This document shows, piece after piece, positions 18,228 to 25,991 of a stretch of 64,000 bases of DNA. The stretch comes from Mycobacterium sp. 1245111.1 (GTDB taxonomy: Bacteria > Actinomycetota > Actinomycetes > Mycobacteriales > Mycobacteriaceae), in contig NZ_LZLV01000119.1 of the NCBI RefSeq assembly GCF_001673405.1, forward strand, positions 1-64,000. The letters are read 5' to 3'. The number at the start of each line of letters is the position of its first letter. The stretch's first letter is position 1. Under the pieces are notes generated by a model. It was given only the letters and a program-made list of their open reading frames with translations. It searched no databases and was not told the origin of the DNA. A program made the translations under genes and the position numbers.

Positions 18228-19495
18228 GGCGTGGCCGGGTTGACGAACGTCCACTGGTAGACGTTGAGGTTGCCCGATCGGAAGCCGGCCTCACGGTCGG
18301 CCAGATACAGCTCCCACATTTTCGCGAACACCTCGTCGAAGCCGATGTGCGCCAACGTCTTTCGACGCTGCATAAATCGTTCCCGCCACAGCCTCAGGGT
18401 TTCGGCGTAGTGCTCGCGCAGCGACAGCGTGTCGATCGGCCGTAAGTTGGTCTGGCGCTGGGCGATAGCGAGTAAGGCGTTAGCCGACGGAATCGTGCCG
18501 CCGGGAAAGACGTACTTCTGCAACCACGTCTGGCTGTCGCGGGTGGCCAGCATCCGTGCATGCGGGCTCACGACGGCCTGGATCGCCACCTTGCCGCCCG
18601 GCCTGACCAGACGGCCGATCGTGTGCAGGAAATCCGGCCACAAGCGATGCCCCACGGCCTCGATCATCTCCACCGAAATCACGGCGTCATAGCTTCCGTC
18701 GATCTCGCGATAATCGCACATTTCGACGCGCACCCGCGCGGATTGGCCTGCGGCGAAAACCCGTTGGCGGGCCAGCCACGTCTGGCGCTCCGAGGGGGTG
18801 ACGGAGTGGACGTCGGCGCCGCGCGCCGCCGCGCGGATGCACAGCTCGCCCCAGCCGGTGCCGAGCTCCAGCAGGCGCGTCCCGGGGCCCACCCCGGCGG
18901 CATCGAGCAGTCGATCGATCTTTCGTCGCTGCGCCTCGGCCAGGTCGGCCCACGACACCGGCAACCGGTCGAACAGTGCGCCCGAGTATGTCATTGTCTC
19001 GTCGAGGAACTCGACGAACAGGTCGCTGGACAGATCGTCGAAATGTGCCGCGACGTTTCGTAGCACTTGGGCGCGGCTCAGACGAGGCGTATGTGGTTGC
19101 GCCGCAAGCGTGACCGGCCTCAGCCAGCGCAGTCCACTAGGGACCATGTCATCGAGCGCCGGAGCCAGGACGCTCAGCACCCCGGCGAGATCAGGCGACT
19201 CCCATTCGCCGGCCATGAAGGACTCGCCGAAGCCGATCAGCCCATGGCGCCCCATCCGGCGCGCCAGCCGGTCCGGTGCGTTCACCAGCAGGGTCGGTGC
19301 ACTCTCGCCACCGGCACCGATCACGGCTCCGTCTGGATACACCAGCCTGATCGGCAGGGCAGCAACCGCGCGGCGGAGCAGCCAATCGGCGACGACCGCC
19401 AACGCGGCGGCGACGGCCCCGGAAGGCGCCGTGAAGATCTCCGGCCACGTCGCGGGGTCTGTGGCCGGCGGCCGGCGGGGGCGGTCTGCAGTCAA
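18224..19495 (-). CDS. ufaA1: Cyclopropane-fatty-acyl-phospholipid synthase family protein UfaA1
   Basis: A 423-aa SAM-dependent lipid methyltransferase. The SAM motif is LLELGTGWGELCIRAA, followed by ISVEMIEAVG and the C-terminal LWRERFMQRRKTLAHIGFDEVF. In mycobacteria UfaA1-type enzymes take part in making 10-methyl (tuberculostearic) fatty acids together with a flavoprotein reductase. That reductase (Rv0449c) is not next to it here. TTG 19495 is proposed as the start because it gives LTADRPRRPP, aligning with the M. tuberculosis N-terminus and near-equal length (427 aa). A SigK-type promoter candidate lies about 65 bp upstream. Confidence 0.85.
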   Translation of the reverse strand: MTADRPRRPPATDPATWPEIFTAPSGAVAAALAVVADWLLRRAVAALPIRLVYPDGAVIGAGGESAPTLLVNAPDRLARRMGRHGLIGFGESFMAGEWESPDLAGVLSVLAPALDDMVPSGLRWLRPVTLAAQPHTPRLSRAQVLRNVAAHFDDLSSDLFVEFLDETMTYSGALFDRLPVSWADLAEAQRRKIDRLLDAAGVGPGTRLLELGTGWGELCIRAAARGADVHSVTPSERQTWLARQRVFAAGQSARVRVEMCDYREIDGSYDAVISVEMIEAVGHRLWPDFLHTIGRLVRPGGKVAIQAVVSPHARMLATRDSQTWLQKYVFPGGTIPSANALLAIAQRQTNLRPIDTLSLREHYAETLRLWRERFMQRRKTLAHIGFDEVFAKMWELYLADREAGFRSGNLNVYQWTFVNPATP

Positions 19496-19567
19496 CGCAG
19501 GGCGCTCGAAGGTGATCTTTGTGACGTCATCGACGACCGACAGATGGCATGGCTCGTGCACATCACG

Positions 19568-19595
19568 TATTCGGAGCGGAGCGCCCCACGGATGA
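19568..19595 (-). promoter_or_regulatory. Candidate SigK promoter for ufaA1-DUF1295-sigK-rskA
   Basis: Read leftwards: TCATCC (19595-19590), a 16-nt spacer, CGAATA (19573-19568). It matches the CCATCC-N16-CGAATG promoter of mpt83 at 10 of 12 positions with identical spacing. It implies sigK autoregulation. Confidence 0.6.
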
Positions 19596-19626
19596 CGGCG
19601 CAACCCTTCGATCGACGTGTCGCGAC

Positions 19627-19654
19627 CCATCCGTGTCGGCCATTGCTTCGAATG
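19627..19654 (+). promoter_or_regulatory. mpt83: Candidate SigK promoter for mpt83
   Basis: CCATCC (19627-19632), a 16-nt spacer, CGAATG (19649-19654). This agrees with the published SigK consensus as I recall it. The expected start near 19661 leaves a short leader with AAAGGAG before the mpt83 ATG. Confidence 0.75.
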
Positions 19655-19689
19655 CCGTGCGGTAGGCCCTGACAAAGGAGTTATGCGGA

Positions 19690-20352
19690 ATGAACAACGG
19701 TCACAGCAAGACACTCGCGGTCAGCCTCGCGGCCCTGGCGGCGCTGGGGATTTCGGGGTGTTCGAGCAACAAGTCGGACTCTGGACAACACAGCAGCGCG
19801 CAGCCGACCAGCAGTTCGGCGGCACCGGCCATGACCGGCGAGGTAGCGGCTCCGTCCGGTGACCTGATTGGACCCGGTTGCGCGGACTACGCTGCGTCGC
19901 ACCCCAACGGGCCCGCGTCGGTGGCCGGGATGGCGCAGGACCCCGTCGCGACGGCGGCGTCGAACAATCCGATGTTGTCGACCCTGACGGAGGCACTATC
20001 GGGCAAGCTCAATCCGCAGGTGAATCTCGTCGACACGCTGAACAACGGTCAGTACACCGTGTTCGCGCCGACCAACGATGCGTTCGCCAAATTGCCCGCG
20101 AGCACGATCGACGAACTGAAGACCAACGCTGACAAGTTGAAGAGCATCTTGACTTTCCATGTGGTGCAAGGACAGTCGAGCCCGGCCAAGGTCGATGGCA
20201 TGCACAAGACGCTGCAGGGCGCCGAGGTGAGCGTGACCGGTCAAGGCAACGGTCTCAAGGTCAACGATGCCGGTCTGGTGTGCGGAGGGGTGCACACTGC
20301 CAACGCGACGGTATACATGATCGACACCGTGCTGGTGCCCCCCAGCCCGTAA
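19690..20352 (+). CDS. mpt83: Cell-surface lipoprotein MPT83 (fasciclin domain)
   Basis: A 220-aa lipoprotein antigen. The lipobox LGISGC places the lipidated cysteine at residue 24, followed by a Ser/Gln-rich linker and one FAS1/fasciclin domain (about residues 85-218, with YTVFAPTNDAFAKLP, LTFHVVQGQ and ATVYMIDTVLVPP). Two cysteines (GPGCADY and LVCGG) match the disulfide pair of MPT70/83. AAAGGAG at 19674-19680 precedes the ATG. It is under a SigK-type promoter and divergent from the sigK operon. In M. tuberculosis (Rv2873) it is far from sigK. Confidence 0.95.
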   Translation: MNNGHSKTLAVSLAALAALGISGCSSNKSDSGQHSSAQPTSSSAAPAMTGEVAAPSGDLIGPGCADYAASHPNGPASVAGMAQDPVATAASNNPMLSTLTEALSGKLNPQVNLVDTLNNGQYTVFAPTNDAFAKLPASTIDELKTNADKLKSILTFHVVQGQSSPAKVDGMHKTLQGAEVSVTGQGNGLKVNDAGLVCGGVHTANATVYMIDTVLVPPSP

Positions 20353-20372
20353 CGATCGCAGCACGTCGCCTA

Positions 20373-20404
20373 GATAGGGCAGTCCGTTTCCGGGCTGCCC
20401 TATC
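20373..20404 (+). terminator. Terminator hairpin after mpt83
   Basis: GATAGGGCAG(T)CCG / CGG(G)CTGCCCTATC stem around TTTC, 20 bp after the mpt83 stop. There is no U-tract. It separates mpt83 transcription from dipZ, which has its own promoter candidate. Confidence 0.7.
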
Positions 20405-20424
20405 GCTCATCGCGGGCACCGGAC

Positions 20425-20452
20425 CAATCCGAAAGCGCGACGGTGGCGAATA
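20425..20452 (+). promoter_or_regulatory. dipZ: Candidate SigK promoter for dipZ (leaderless)
   Basis: CAATCC (20425-20430), a 16-nt spacer, CGAATA (20447-20452). The expected transcript start coincides with ATG 20459, so the mRNA would be leaderless. Confidence 0.6.
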
Positions 20453-20458
20453 ATGATC

Positions 20459-22165
20459 ATGGTGTCACTCGCTTTGATCGGTCTCATCGGAGGCCTCATC
20501 ACCGGCATCTCGCCGTGCATTCTCCCGGTACTACCGGTGATCTTCTTCTCCGGCACCACGAATGCCGGCGGCGGGTCGGTGGCCGTCGATACCAAACGCG
20601 ATGTGTCGCGGCCTTATCGGGTGATCGCCGGCCTGGTGCTGAGCTTCAGCCTGGTCACTTTGGTCGGCTCGGCGGTGCTGTCGTTGCTGCATCTGCCGCA
20701 GGACGCCATTCGCTGGGTCGCGCTGGTCGCGCTGCTCGCGATCGGGCTTGGTCTGATCTTCCCGGGTGTCGAAGAGCTGCTCGAAAAGCCGTTTGCCCGA
20801 ATTCCGCAGAAGCGAATCATGCGCCACGCCAATGGGTTCGGTCTTGGGCTGGCCTTAGGGGTGCTGTACGTCCCGTGCGCCGGCCCGGTACTCGCGGCCA
20901 TCGTGGTGGCCGGAGCCACCGCCCAGATCGGCCTGCCGATTATCGTGCTCACCCTGACGTTCGCGGTGGGCACCGCGATACCGCTGTTGTTCTTCGCGGT
21001 GGCCGGTGAGCGAATCACTAATCGAATCAGTGCTTTTCGACGCCGGCAACGGGTGATCCGGCTCGCTGCGGGGGTGGTGACGATCCTGCTGGCGGTGGCG
21101 CTGGTGTTCAATGTGCCCGCCACATTGCAGCGTGCGATTCCCGATTACACCGGGTCGCTGCAGGACAAACTGGCCCACGACAAGGAGGTGCAACAGCAGC
21201 TCGGCGGCATTGTCAACGACCAGAACAAAGAGTTGTCGAACTGCGCAAAGCTATCTGAGCAACTGCAGAACTGCGGGCAGGCACCCGACCTCCAAGGCAT
21301 CGTCGCGTGGCTGGGCACACCTGGAAACCAGCCGGTTGACCTACACGCGCTGCGCGGAAAGGTGGTGCTGATCGACTTCTGGGCGTACTCGTGCATCAAC
21401 TGCCAGCGCGCCATACCGCACGTCGAGGGCTGGTACAAGGCTTATCACGATGCCGGCTTCGACGTGATCGGCGTGCACACACCGGAGTACGCGTTCGAAA
21501 AGGTCACCGAGAACGTGAAAAAGGGCGCAGCCGACTTGGGCATCACCTACCCGATCGCCCAGGACAACAACTACTCGACCTGGACGAACTACCGAAATCG
21601 TTACTGGCCGGCCGAATATCTCATCGACGCCAACGGCGTTGTGCGCCATGTGAAGTTCGGTGAAGGCGACTACGACGGCACCGAGAAGCTGATCCGTCGG
21701 CTACTCACCACGGCTCAGCCTGGAATTTCTTTGCCTCCGCCGGTGGAGGCGCCCGACACCACGCCGACGGCGGATCTGACCCCCGAGACGTATTTCGGGG
21801 TCGGCAAGATGTCCAACTATGCCGGTGTCGGCACCTACGACCAGGGACGCGCGACCTTTGCGTACCCACCGACACTCCCAGCGGACACCTTTGCGCTGCA
21901 AGGGCCGTGGGCGCTGGACTACCAGGGAGCGACCGCCGACGGTGACGGCTCGAGCATCCGACTGAACTACCACGCGAAGAACGTTTACATCGTCGTCGGC
22001 GGAGCCGGCAGTCTCAGCGTGACCCGTGCCGGAAAGACGACGACGCTGCCGATCAGCGGGCCGCCGACGTCGCACGAGATCGCCGCGGCCAACGACGTGG
22101 GCCCGGGATCGCTCGACATCGGTGTCAGCAAAGGGTTGCAGGTTTTTTCCTTCACCTACGGTTGA
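20459..22165 (+). CDS. dipZ: DipZ: CcdA-type membrane electron carrier fused to thioredoxin and C-terminal sandwich domain
   Basis: A 568-aa fusion. Residues 1-210 form a CcdA/DsbD-like membrane domain with the paired cysteines SPCILP and VPCAGP. An extracytoplasmic TlpA-like thioredoxin domain follows, with active site WAYSCINCQRAIPHVEG. The last 150 residues (TPETYFGVGKMSNYAGVG to SKGLQVFSFTYG) form a beta-sandwich carbohydrate-binding-like domain. It moves reducing power from the cytoplasm to secreted thiols, and its neighbours MPT83 and MPT70 each have two cysteines. ATG 20459 fits a leaderless SigK transcript. The M. tuberculosis entry is longer at the N-terminus, probably from over-extension. 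Confidence 0.92.
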   Translation: MVSLALIGLIGGLITGISPCILPVLPVIFFSGTTNAGGGSVAVDTKRDVSRPYRVIAGLVLSFSLVTLVGSAVLSLLHLPQDAIRWVALVALLAIGLGLIFPGVEELLEKPFARIPQKRIMRHANGFGLGLALGVLYVPCAGPVLAAIVVAGATAQIGLPIIVLTLTFAVGTAIPLLFFAVAGERITNRISAFRRRQRVIRLAAGVVTILLAVALVFNVPATLQRAIPDYTGSLQDKLAHDKEVQQQLGGIVNDQNKELSNCAKLSEQLQNCGQAPDLQGIVAWLGTPGNQPVDLHALRGKVVLIDFWAYSCINCQRAIPHVEGWYKAYHDAGFDVIGVHTPEYAFEKVTENVKKGAADLGITYPIAQDNNYSTWTNYRNRYWPAEYLIDANGVVRHVKFGEGDYDGTEKLIRRLLTTAQPGISLPPPVEAPDTTPTADLTPETYFGVGKMSNYAGVGTYDQGRATFAYPPTLPADTFALQGPWALDYQGATADGDGSSIRLNYHAKNVYIVVGGAGSLSVTRAGKTTTLPISGPPTSHEIAAANDVGPGSLDIGVSKGLQVFSFTYG

Positions 22166-22179
22166 TTTCCCACGGCGGC

Positions 22180-22207
22180 CAGTCCGCTGCGTGTTCGGCT
22201 CCGAAGC
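22180..22207 (+). promoter_or_regulatory. mpt70: Weak candidate SigK promoter for mpt70
   Basis: CAGTCC (22180-22185), a 16-nt spacer, CGAAGC (22202-22207). It agrees with the mpt83 promoter at 8 of 12 positions with the same spacing and is upstream of GAGGAG at 22230. Confidence 0.4.
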
Positions 22208-22242
22208 ACCTGTGTCACCAACACACATTGAGGAGCCCGAGA

Positions 22243-22821
22243 GTGATCACAATGTACAAGGCCGTGCCGGCCGCGGCGGCCGCCGCCGTGGGCGTCGCGC
22301 TGTCCACCTGCGCGCCCGCAGTAGCCGCGCCGAACCTCGTCGGAGCCGGCTGCACCAATTACGCTGCGCTGCACCCGAACGGCCCCGCATCGGTATCCGG
22401 CATGTCTCAGGATCCGGTTGCGGTGGCGGCGTCGAACAACCCCGACCTCACCACGCTCACCGCCGCACTGTCGGGCAAGCTCAATCCGCAGGTGAACCTC
22501 GTCGAGACGCTGAACAACGGTCAGTACACGGTTTTTGCGCCCACCGATGCGGCGTTCAGCAAGCTGCCGGCCGCGACACTCGATGACCTGAAAACGAATT
22601 CGGACAAACTGAAGAGCATCCTCACCTACCACGTGGTCTCGGGACAGCTGAGCCCGGCGCAGGTCGAGGGCTCGCACAACACGGTGCAGGGAGCACCGGT
22701 GACCGTGACCGGTATGGGTGACGGACTCAAGGTCAACGAGGCGGGCCTGGTCTGCGGCGGGGTGCCCACTGCCAACGCGACGGTGTACATGATCGACACG
22801 GTGCTGATGCCGCCCGCGTAG
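22243..22821 (+). CDS. mpt70: Secreted immunogenic protein MPT70 (fasciclin domain)
   Basis: A 192-aa secreted paralogue of MPT83. A signal peptide (cleaved near CAPAVAA-PNL) replaces the lipobox. The mature part carries GAGCTNYAALHPNGPASVSGMSQDPVAVAASNNP and a FAS1 domain ending ATVYMIDTVLMPPA. GTG 22243 is preferred because GAGGAG (22230-22235) sits 7 nt upstream; ATG 22252 is the alternative. The cysteine pair is conserved with MPT83. The order mpt83-dipZ-mpt70 equals Rv2873-Rv2875. Confidence 0.93.
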   Translation: MITMYKAVPAAAAAAVGVALSTCAPAVAAPNLVGAGCTNYAALHPNGPASVSGMSQDPVAVAASNNPDLTTLTAALSGKLNPQVNLVETLNNGQYTVFAPTDAAFSKLPAATLDDLKTNSDKLKSILTYHVVSGQLSPAQVEGSHNTVQGAPVTVTGMGDGLKVNEAGLVCGGVPTANATVYMIDTVLMPPA

Positions 22822-24113
22822 TGAAGATTTCCCATCACACGTCGACGGGCGCGACGACCGCCGTAGCAGCCGTGCTGGCAGCCGCCATCGAGCCGCTTAT
22901 CGGTGGCGAGCTGCCGGTACGGCTCATCGCATGGGACGGTAGCGTCGAGGGGCCGGCGGGAGCGCCCGCCGTATGGCTGCGCAGCGCGGCTGCCCTGCGC
23001 CGAATGCTTTGGTGCCCAGGGGAGCTGGGAGCTGCACAGGCTTATGTTTGCGGTGATTTCGATGTGGACGGGGATCTGGCTACCGTGTTGGACCACGTCT
23101 TTTCGCAGATCACCGAAGAGCGGCTGACTCTGGTCGAGCCGACCGCCGCGGTGCTGGCACGGCTCGGGGTGGTCGCCATGCGGCTGGGCGCTTTCGGCGC
23201 GCCGCTGCCGCCTCCCGTTACCCAGGCCAAGATGCTTGGCCGGCTGCGAGGTTCAGCCCGCGAGAAGGTGCTCTCCGGCCATTACCACGATCTGACGCAG
23301 GAGTTCTTTCGGCTGCTGCTCGGCCCCTCCATGGCCCACTCGTGCGGATATTGGTATGCGGCGCAAGGGAATGCCACGCTAAATCATGCGCAGCGCGACA
23401 AGCTGGACCGTGTCTGCCGCAAGCTCGGCCTCGACCAACGACCCGACATGTGGCTCCTCGATGTCGGTTGTGGATGGGGCTCACTGAGCCTGCACGCCGC
23501 CGAGCGATATGACGCGCAGGTGGTGGGCATAACTCCGTCCCGTGAGCAGAAGGCCCACATCGACGCCGCGATCGCAAAACGGGGTCTCGTCGACCGGGTC
23601 GACATTCGGGTCCAGGACTATCGCACGTTCACCGACGGGCCGTTCGACGCCGCGGCAGCAATTGAAATGGGTGAACACGTTGGGCAGCAGCATTATTCGA
23701 CATTCGCCGGCATCCTGCATGACTGCGTCCAGCCACACGGGCGAGTGCTGATCCAGCAGATGTCGCGACATGGCAGCCACCGGGGCGGTGGCCCGTTCAT
23801 CGAAGCGTTCATCGCCCCCGACATACACATGCGTCCACTCGGGGAGACGATCGGGTTACTGGAAGACGCCGGCCTGGCGACAATTTCGGTCGAAGCGATG
23901 AGCTCGCATTACGTGCACACCATCGACGCGTGGATCGATAATCTCGAAAACAATTGGGACAGTGCGGTGGCGATGGTCGGTGCGGAGACCGCGCGGGTCT
24001 GGCGCCTCTACTTGGCCGGTGCCCGGCTGGGCTTCGCGCACCGCCGGGTGGGCGTCGACCAGATCCTGCTGAGCCGCCCCGCCGCAGCCACGGGCGGTGA
24101 CGCATGGCGCTGA
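22821..24113 (+). CDS. Cyclopropane-fatty-acyl-phospholipid synthase family methyltransferase
   Basis: A 430-aa SAM-dependent lipid methyltransferase, a second member of the family in the SigK cluster. It has the SAM motif WLLDVGCGWGSLSLHAA, the AIEMGEHVG motif and a GHYHDLTQEFFRLLLGP region equivalent to the HYD-S/N-FF segment of CFA synthases. Where mycolate cyclases read YSCAYF it has AHSCGYW, so substrate or product may differ. The GTG start shares a base with the mpt70 stop (TAGTG), tying it to that transcript. No equivalent follows mpt70 in M. tuberculosis. Confidence 0.8.
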   Translation: MKISHHTSTGATTAVAAVLAAAIEPLIGGELPVRLIAWDGSVEGPAGAPAVWLRSAAALRRMLWCPGELGAAQAYVCGDFDVDGDLATVLDHVFSQITEERLTLVEPTAAVLARLGVVAMRLGAFGAPLPPPVTQAKMLGRLRGSAREKVLSGHYHDLTQEFFRLLLGPSMAHSCGYWYAAQGNATLNHAQRDKLDRVCRKLGLDQRPDMWLLDVGCGWGSLSLHAAERYDAQVVGITPSREQKAHIDAAIAKRGLVDRVDIRVQDYRTFTDGPFDAAAAIEMGEHVGQQHYSTFAGILHDCVQPHGRVLIQQMSRHGSHRGGGPFIEAFIAPDIHMRPLGETIGLLEDAGLATISVEAMSSHYVHTIDAWIDNLENNWDSAVAMVGAETARVWRLYLAGARLGFAHRRVGVDQILLSRPAAATGGDAWR

Positions 24114-24144
24114 CTGCGACCAGACGCTCGTGCGCCGATCCGGT

Positions 24145-25047
24145 CTATGGCGTGATGACGTGCGACGGGTCGGGCCGCAACTCCGGCGGCGCCTGGCTGT
24201 AGTCACCGAACGGCCCGTCGCGCCCCTCGACGGCGGCGCGAACGCCCTCGTTCGCGGCGGTCTGTATGAAGCCAAGCGCCTCCGGGGTATTGCGCATCAG
24301 GCCGTCGAGGATGCCGCCCAGCGTCTGAGTCGACGACAGCCCCATGTTCTCGTAGGCCTGATTGACGATCAGCTTTTGAGCTTGCAACTGCGACAACGGG
24401 ATTCGTGACAGCTCGGTCGCGATTTCGGCCACTCGTGCCTCGAGTCGCTCGAACGGGACAGCTTCGTTGATCAACTCGACCTCGGCGGCCTGTACACCGG
24501 TCAGCGGCCGGCCGGTCAGCGAATGCCACTTCACCTTGGCCAGGCTGAGCCGATACAGCCACATCCCGGTCAGGTAGGCGCCCCACATCCGGCTGTACGG
24601 CGTGCCGATCACCGCATCCTCGCTGGCGATGACGATGTCTGCGCAGAGCGCGTAGTCGCTCGCGCCACCGACGCACCAGCCATGAACCTGCGCGATCACC
24701 GGCTTCGAGGCCCGCCAGATCGCCATGAACTTCTGCGTCGGGCCGGTCTCGCGGGAGGTGACCATGGCGAAATCCTTGCCCGGGTCCCAGCGGCCATCGG
24801 TGTTCATCGCCTCGCCCCACTGCTGGAAGCCGTCCCCGAAGTTGTAGCCGCCCGAGAACGCCCGGCCGGCTCCCCGCAGCACGATCACCTTCACCGCCGG
24901 ATCACGCTCGGCCAGGCCCACGGCAGTCTCGATCTCGTCGGGCATCGGCGGCACGATGGTGTTGAGCTGGTCGGGACGGTTCAGGGTAATGGTCGCGACG
25001 GACCCCGTCGCGGAGTACAGCAGTGTCTCGAAATCAGTGGTCGGCAT
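24145..25047 (-). CDS. echA2: Enoyl-CoA hydratase/isomerase (EchA2-like, Rv0456c position)
   Basis: A 300-aa crotonase-fold enzyme of fatty-acid metabolism. The oxyanion-hole segments are VIVLRGAGRAFSGGYNFGDG and VIAQVHGWCVGGASDYALCADIVIAS, followed by GTPYSRMWG. The usual catalytic glutamates are not obvious, so an isomerase or other crotonase reaction is possible. ATG 25047 gives MPTTDFETLLYS. It is immediately 3' of the prolyl-oligopeptidase cluster as in M. tuberculosis, while Rv0448c-Rv0455c (including mmpL4/mmpS4) are absent between it and ufaA1. Confidence 0.82.
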   Translation of the reverse strand: MPTTDFETLLYSATGSVATITLNRPDQLNTIVPPMPDEIETAVGLAERDPAVKVIVLRGAGRAFSGGYNFGDGFQQWGEAMNTDGRWDPGKDFAMVTSRETGPTQKFMAIWRASKPVIAQVHGWCVGGASDYALCADIVIASEDAVIGTPYSRMWGAYLTGMWLYRLSLAKVKWHSLTGRPLTGVQAAEVELINEAVPFERLEARVAEIATELSRIPLSQLQAQKLIVNQAYENMGLSSTQTLGGILDGLMRNTPEALGFIQTAANEGVRAAVEGRDGPFGDYSQAPPELRPDPSHVITP

Positions 25048-25109
25048 GCCTGAATGCTGACATTGTTGCGCTTCGGCTGGGAAGTGGCGTCCGGAGACGA
25101 TGTGCGGCG

Positions 25110-25226
25110 TCAGTCTTCGGCGTGGCGCTGCTGATCCCACCGTTCGAGGTTCGCTTGCAGCTTGAACAGCCCTGTGCCGAAGAGTGGGGCGACCACCGCA
25201 ATGATGCTGAAGAAGAGCAGGTGCAT
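25110..25226 (-). CDS. Putative 38-aa membrane peptide
   Basis: ATG at 25226 opens a 38-codon frame: a hydrophobic helix of about 20 residues (MHLLFFSIIAVVAPLFGTG) and a charged tail (LFKLQANLERWDQQRHAED). GGGAAGGGG lies about 6 nt upstream as a ribosome-binding site. The frame has one strong transmembrane segment with a positive-then-acidic tail, typical of small bitopic membrane proteins. The family is not recognised. An IdeR-like sequence lies 36 bp upstream. It fills the gap between echA2 and the lipoprotein. Confidence 0.6.
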   Translation of the reverse strand: MHLLFFSIIAVVAPLFGTGLFKLQANLERWDQQRHAED

Positions 25227-25261
25227 CTCGACCCCTTCCCAGCGCGTTTCTTAGCTTTATC

Positions 25262-25280
25262 TAAGGTACACCTCAGGTTA
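25262..25280. promoter_or_regulatory. Degenerate IdeR-like (iron box) sequence
   Basis: TAAGGTACACCTCAGGTTA matches TWAGGTWAGSCTWACCTWA at 14 of 19 positions. A partly overlapping second register from 25251 matches at 12. It lies upstream of the 38-aa peptide. The match is imperfect, so this is tentative. Confidence 0.3.
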
Positions 25281-25325
25281 CCCACATCAAAGCACATTGG
25301 CGATCTTTGTTCGGACCGTGACGAG

Positions 25326-25991
25326 CTAGCCGCCGTCGGGCGGCAGCATTTGAAACCCGGTGAGGACGGTCCCGCTGTCGCGCGTATACACGGCGTTGTC
25401 GGGATCGGTGGACTGAACCGTCACGGTAGCGACGTAGGTGGTGCCGTTGAACGGGCCGGCCACCATCAGGGTCTTGATCTTGCGCGGGGGAATCCGGCCC
25501 ATGGTCGGGGCGTCGTAGTCGACCAGCTCGGCGTCGTTCCCGCAGCGGGTTGTCTCGGAAATCTGTAGCCCCGTGGCACCTAAGCGGTCGACCAACGCGG
25601 CCCGCTCCTGGTCGAAGATCGCCTTGGTGTCGGCATCGCCGCCGGGGATGGATTCGAGCGTCACGACGGCGGTGGGCATGAAGTTGTCGGCCACCAGGCC
25701 CTTGTTGCGCATCGTGAACCGGATGACCTCGGAGTCGAGCATCGACGTGCGTTCCCAGCCGGGCGGCTGCGGAATCTTCAGCTGTGGCTCGCCCGTGGCG
25801 CGCGGGTCGATGGGCGTCAGCGGTGCCGAAACCTGTTCGCAGTCAGTGGGTTTGTGCGGCGGCACATGCGGATCCCGGGCCGCGCTACCGGTGACGACCT
25901 TCGAGCAACCCGGCACCGCAAGCAAGGTCACGGCCGCGACCGTCGCACACAGCATGTACGGCACGCGCATTGCACCCCACCACATTTTCAT
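25326..25991 (-). CDS. LpqN/LpqT-family lipoprotein
   Basis: A 221-aa predicted lipoprotein. After a short basic lead the hydrophobic segment VPYMLCATVAAVTLLAV ends in the lipobox VPGC. The mature part has IPQPPGWERTSMLDSEVIRFTM and late TYVATVTVQSTDPDNAVYTRDSGTVLTGFQ, the spread of the LpqN family (proline-rich entry, then beta/alpha domain). Function is unknown; members sit on the cell envelope. ATG 25991 overlaps the prolyl-oligopeptidase stop (ATGA), indicating translational coupling; ATG 25970 would also give a full signal peptide. Confidence 0.75.
   Translation of the reverse strand: MKMWWGAMRVPYMLCATVAAVTLLAVPGCSKVVTGSAARDPHVPPHKPTDCEQVSAPLTPIDPRATGEPQLKIPQPPGWERTSMLDSEVIRFTMRNKGLVADNFMPTAVVTLESIPGGDADTKAIFDQERAALVDRLGATGLQISETTRCGNDAELVDYDAPTMGRIPPRKIKTLMVAGPFNGTTYVATVTVQSTDPDNAVYTRDSGTVLTGFQMLPPDGG

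Noticed and set aside
25034..25297. An 87-codon minus-strand frame overlapping the 38-aa peptide
   Set aside because: It runs into the echA2 start, lacks a ribosome-binding site and has Ser/Arg/Thr-rich shadow composition. The 38-codon frame in another register has better signals.
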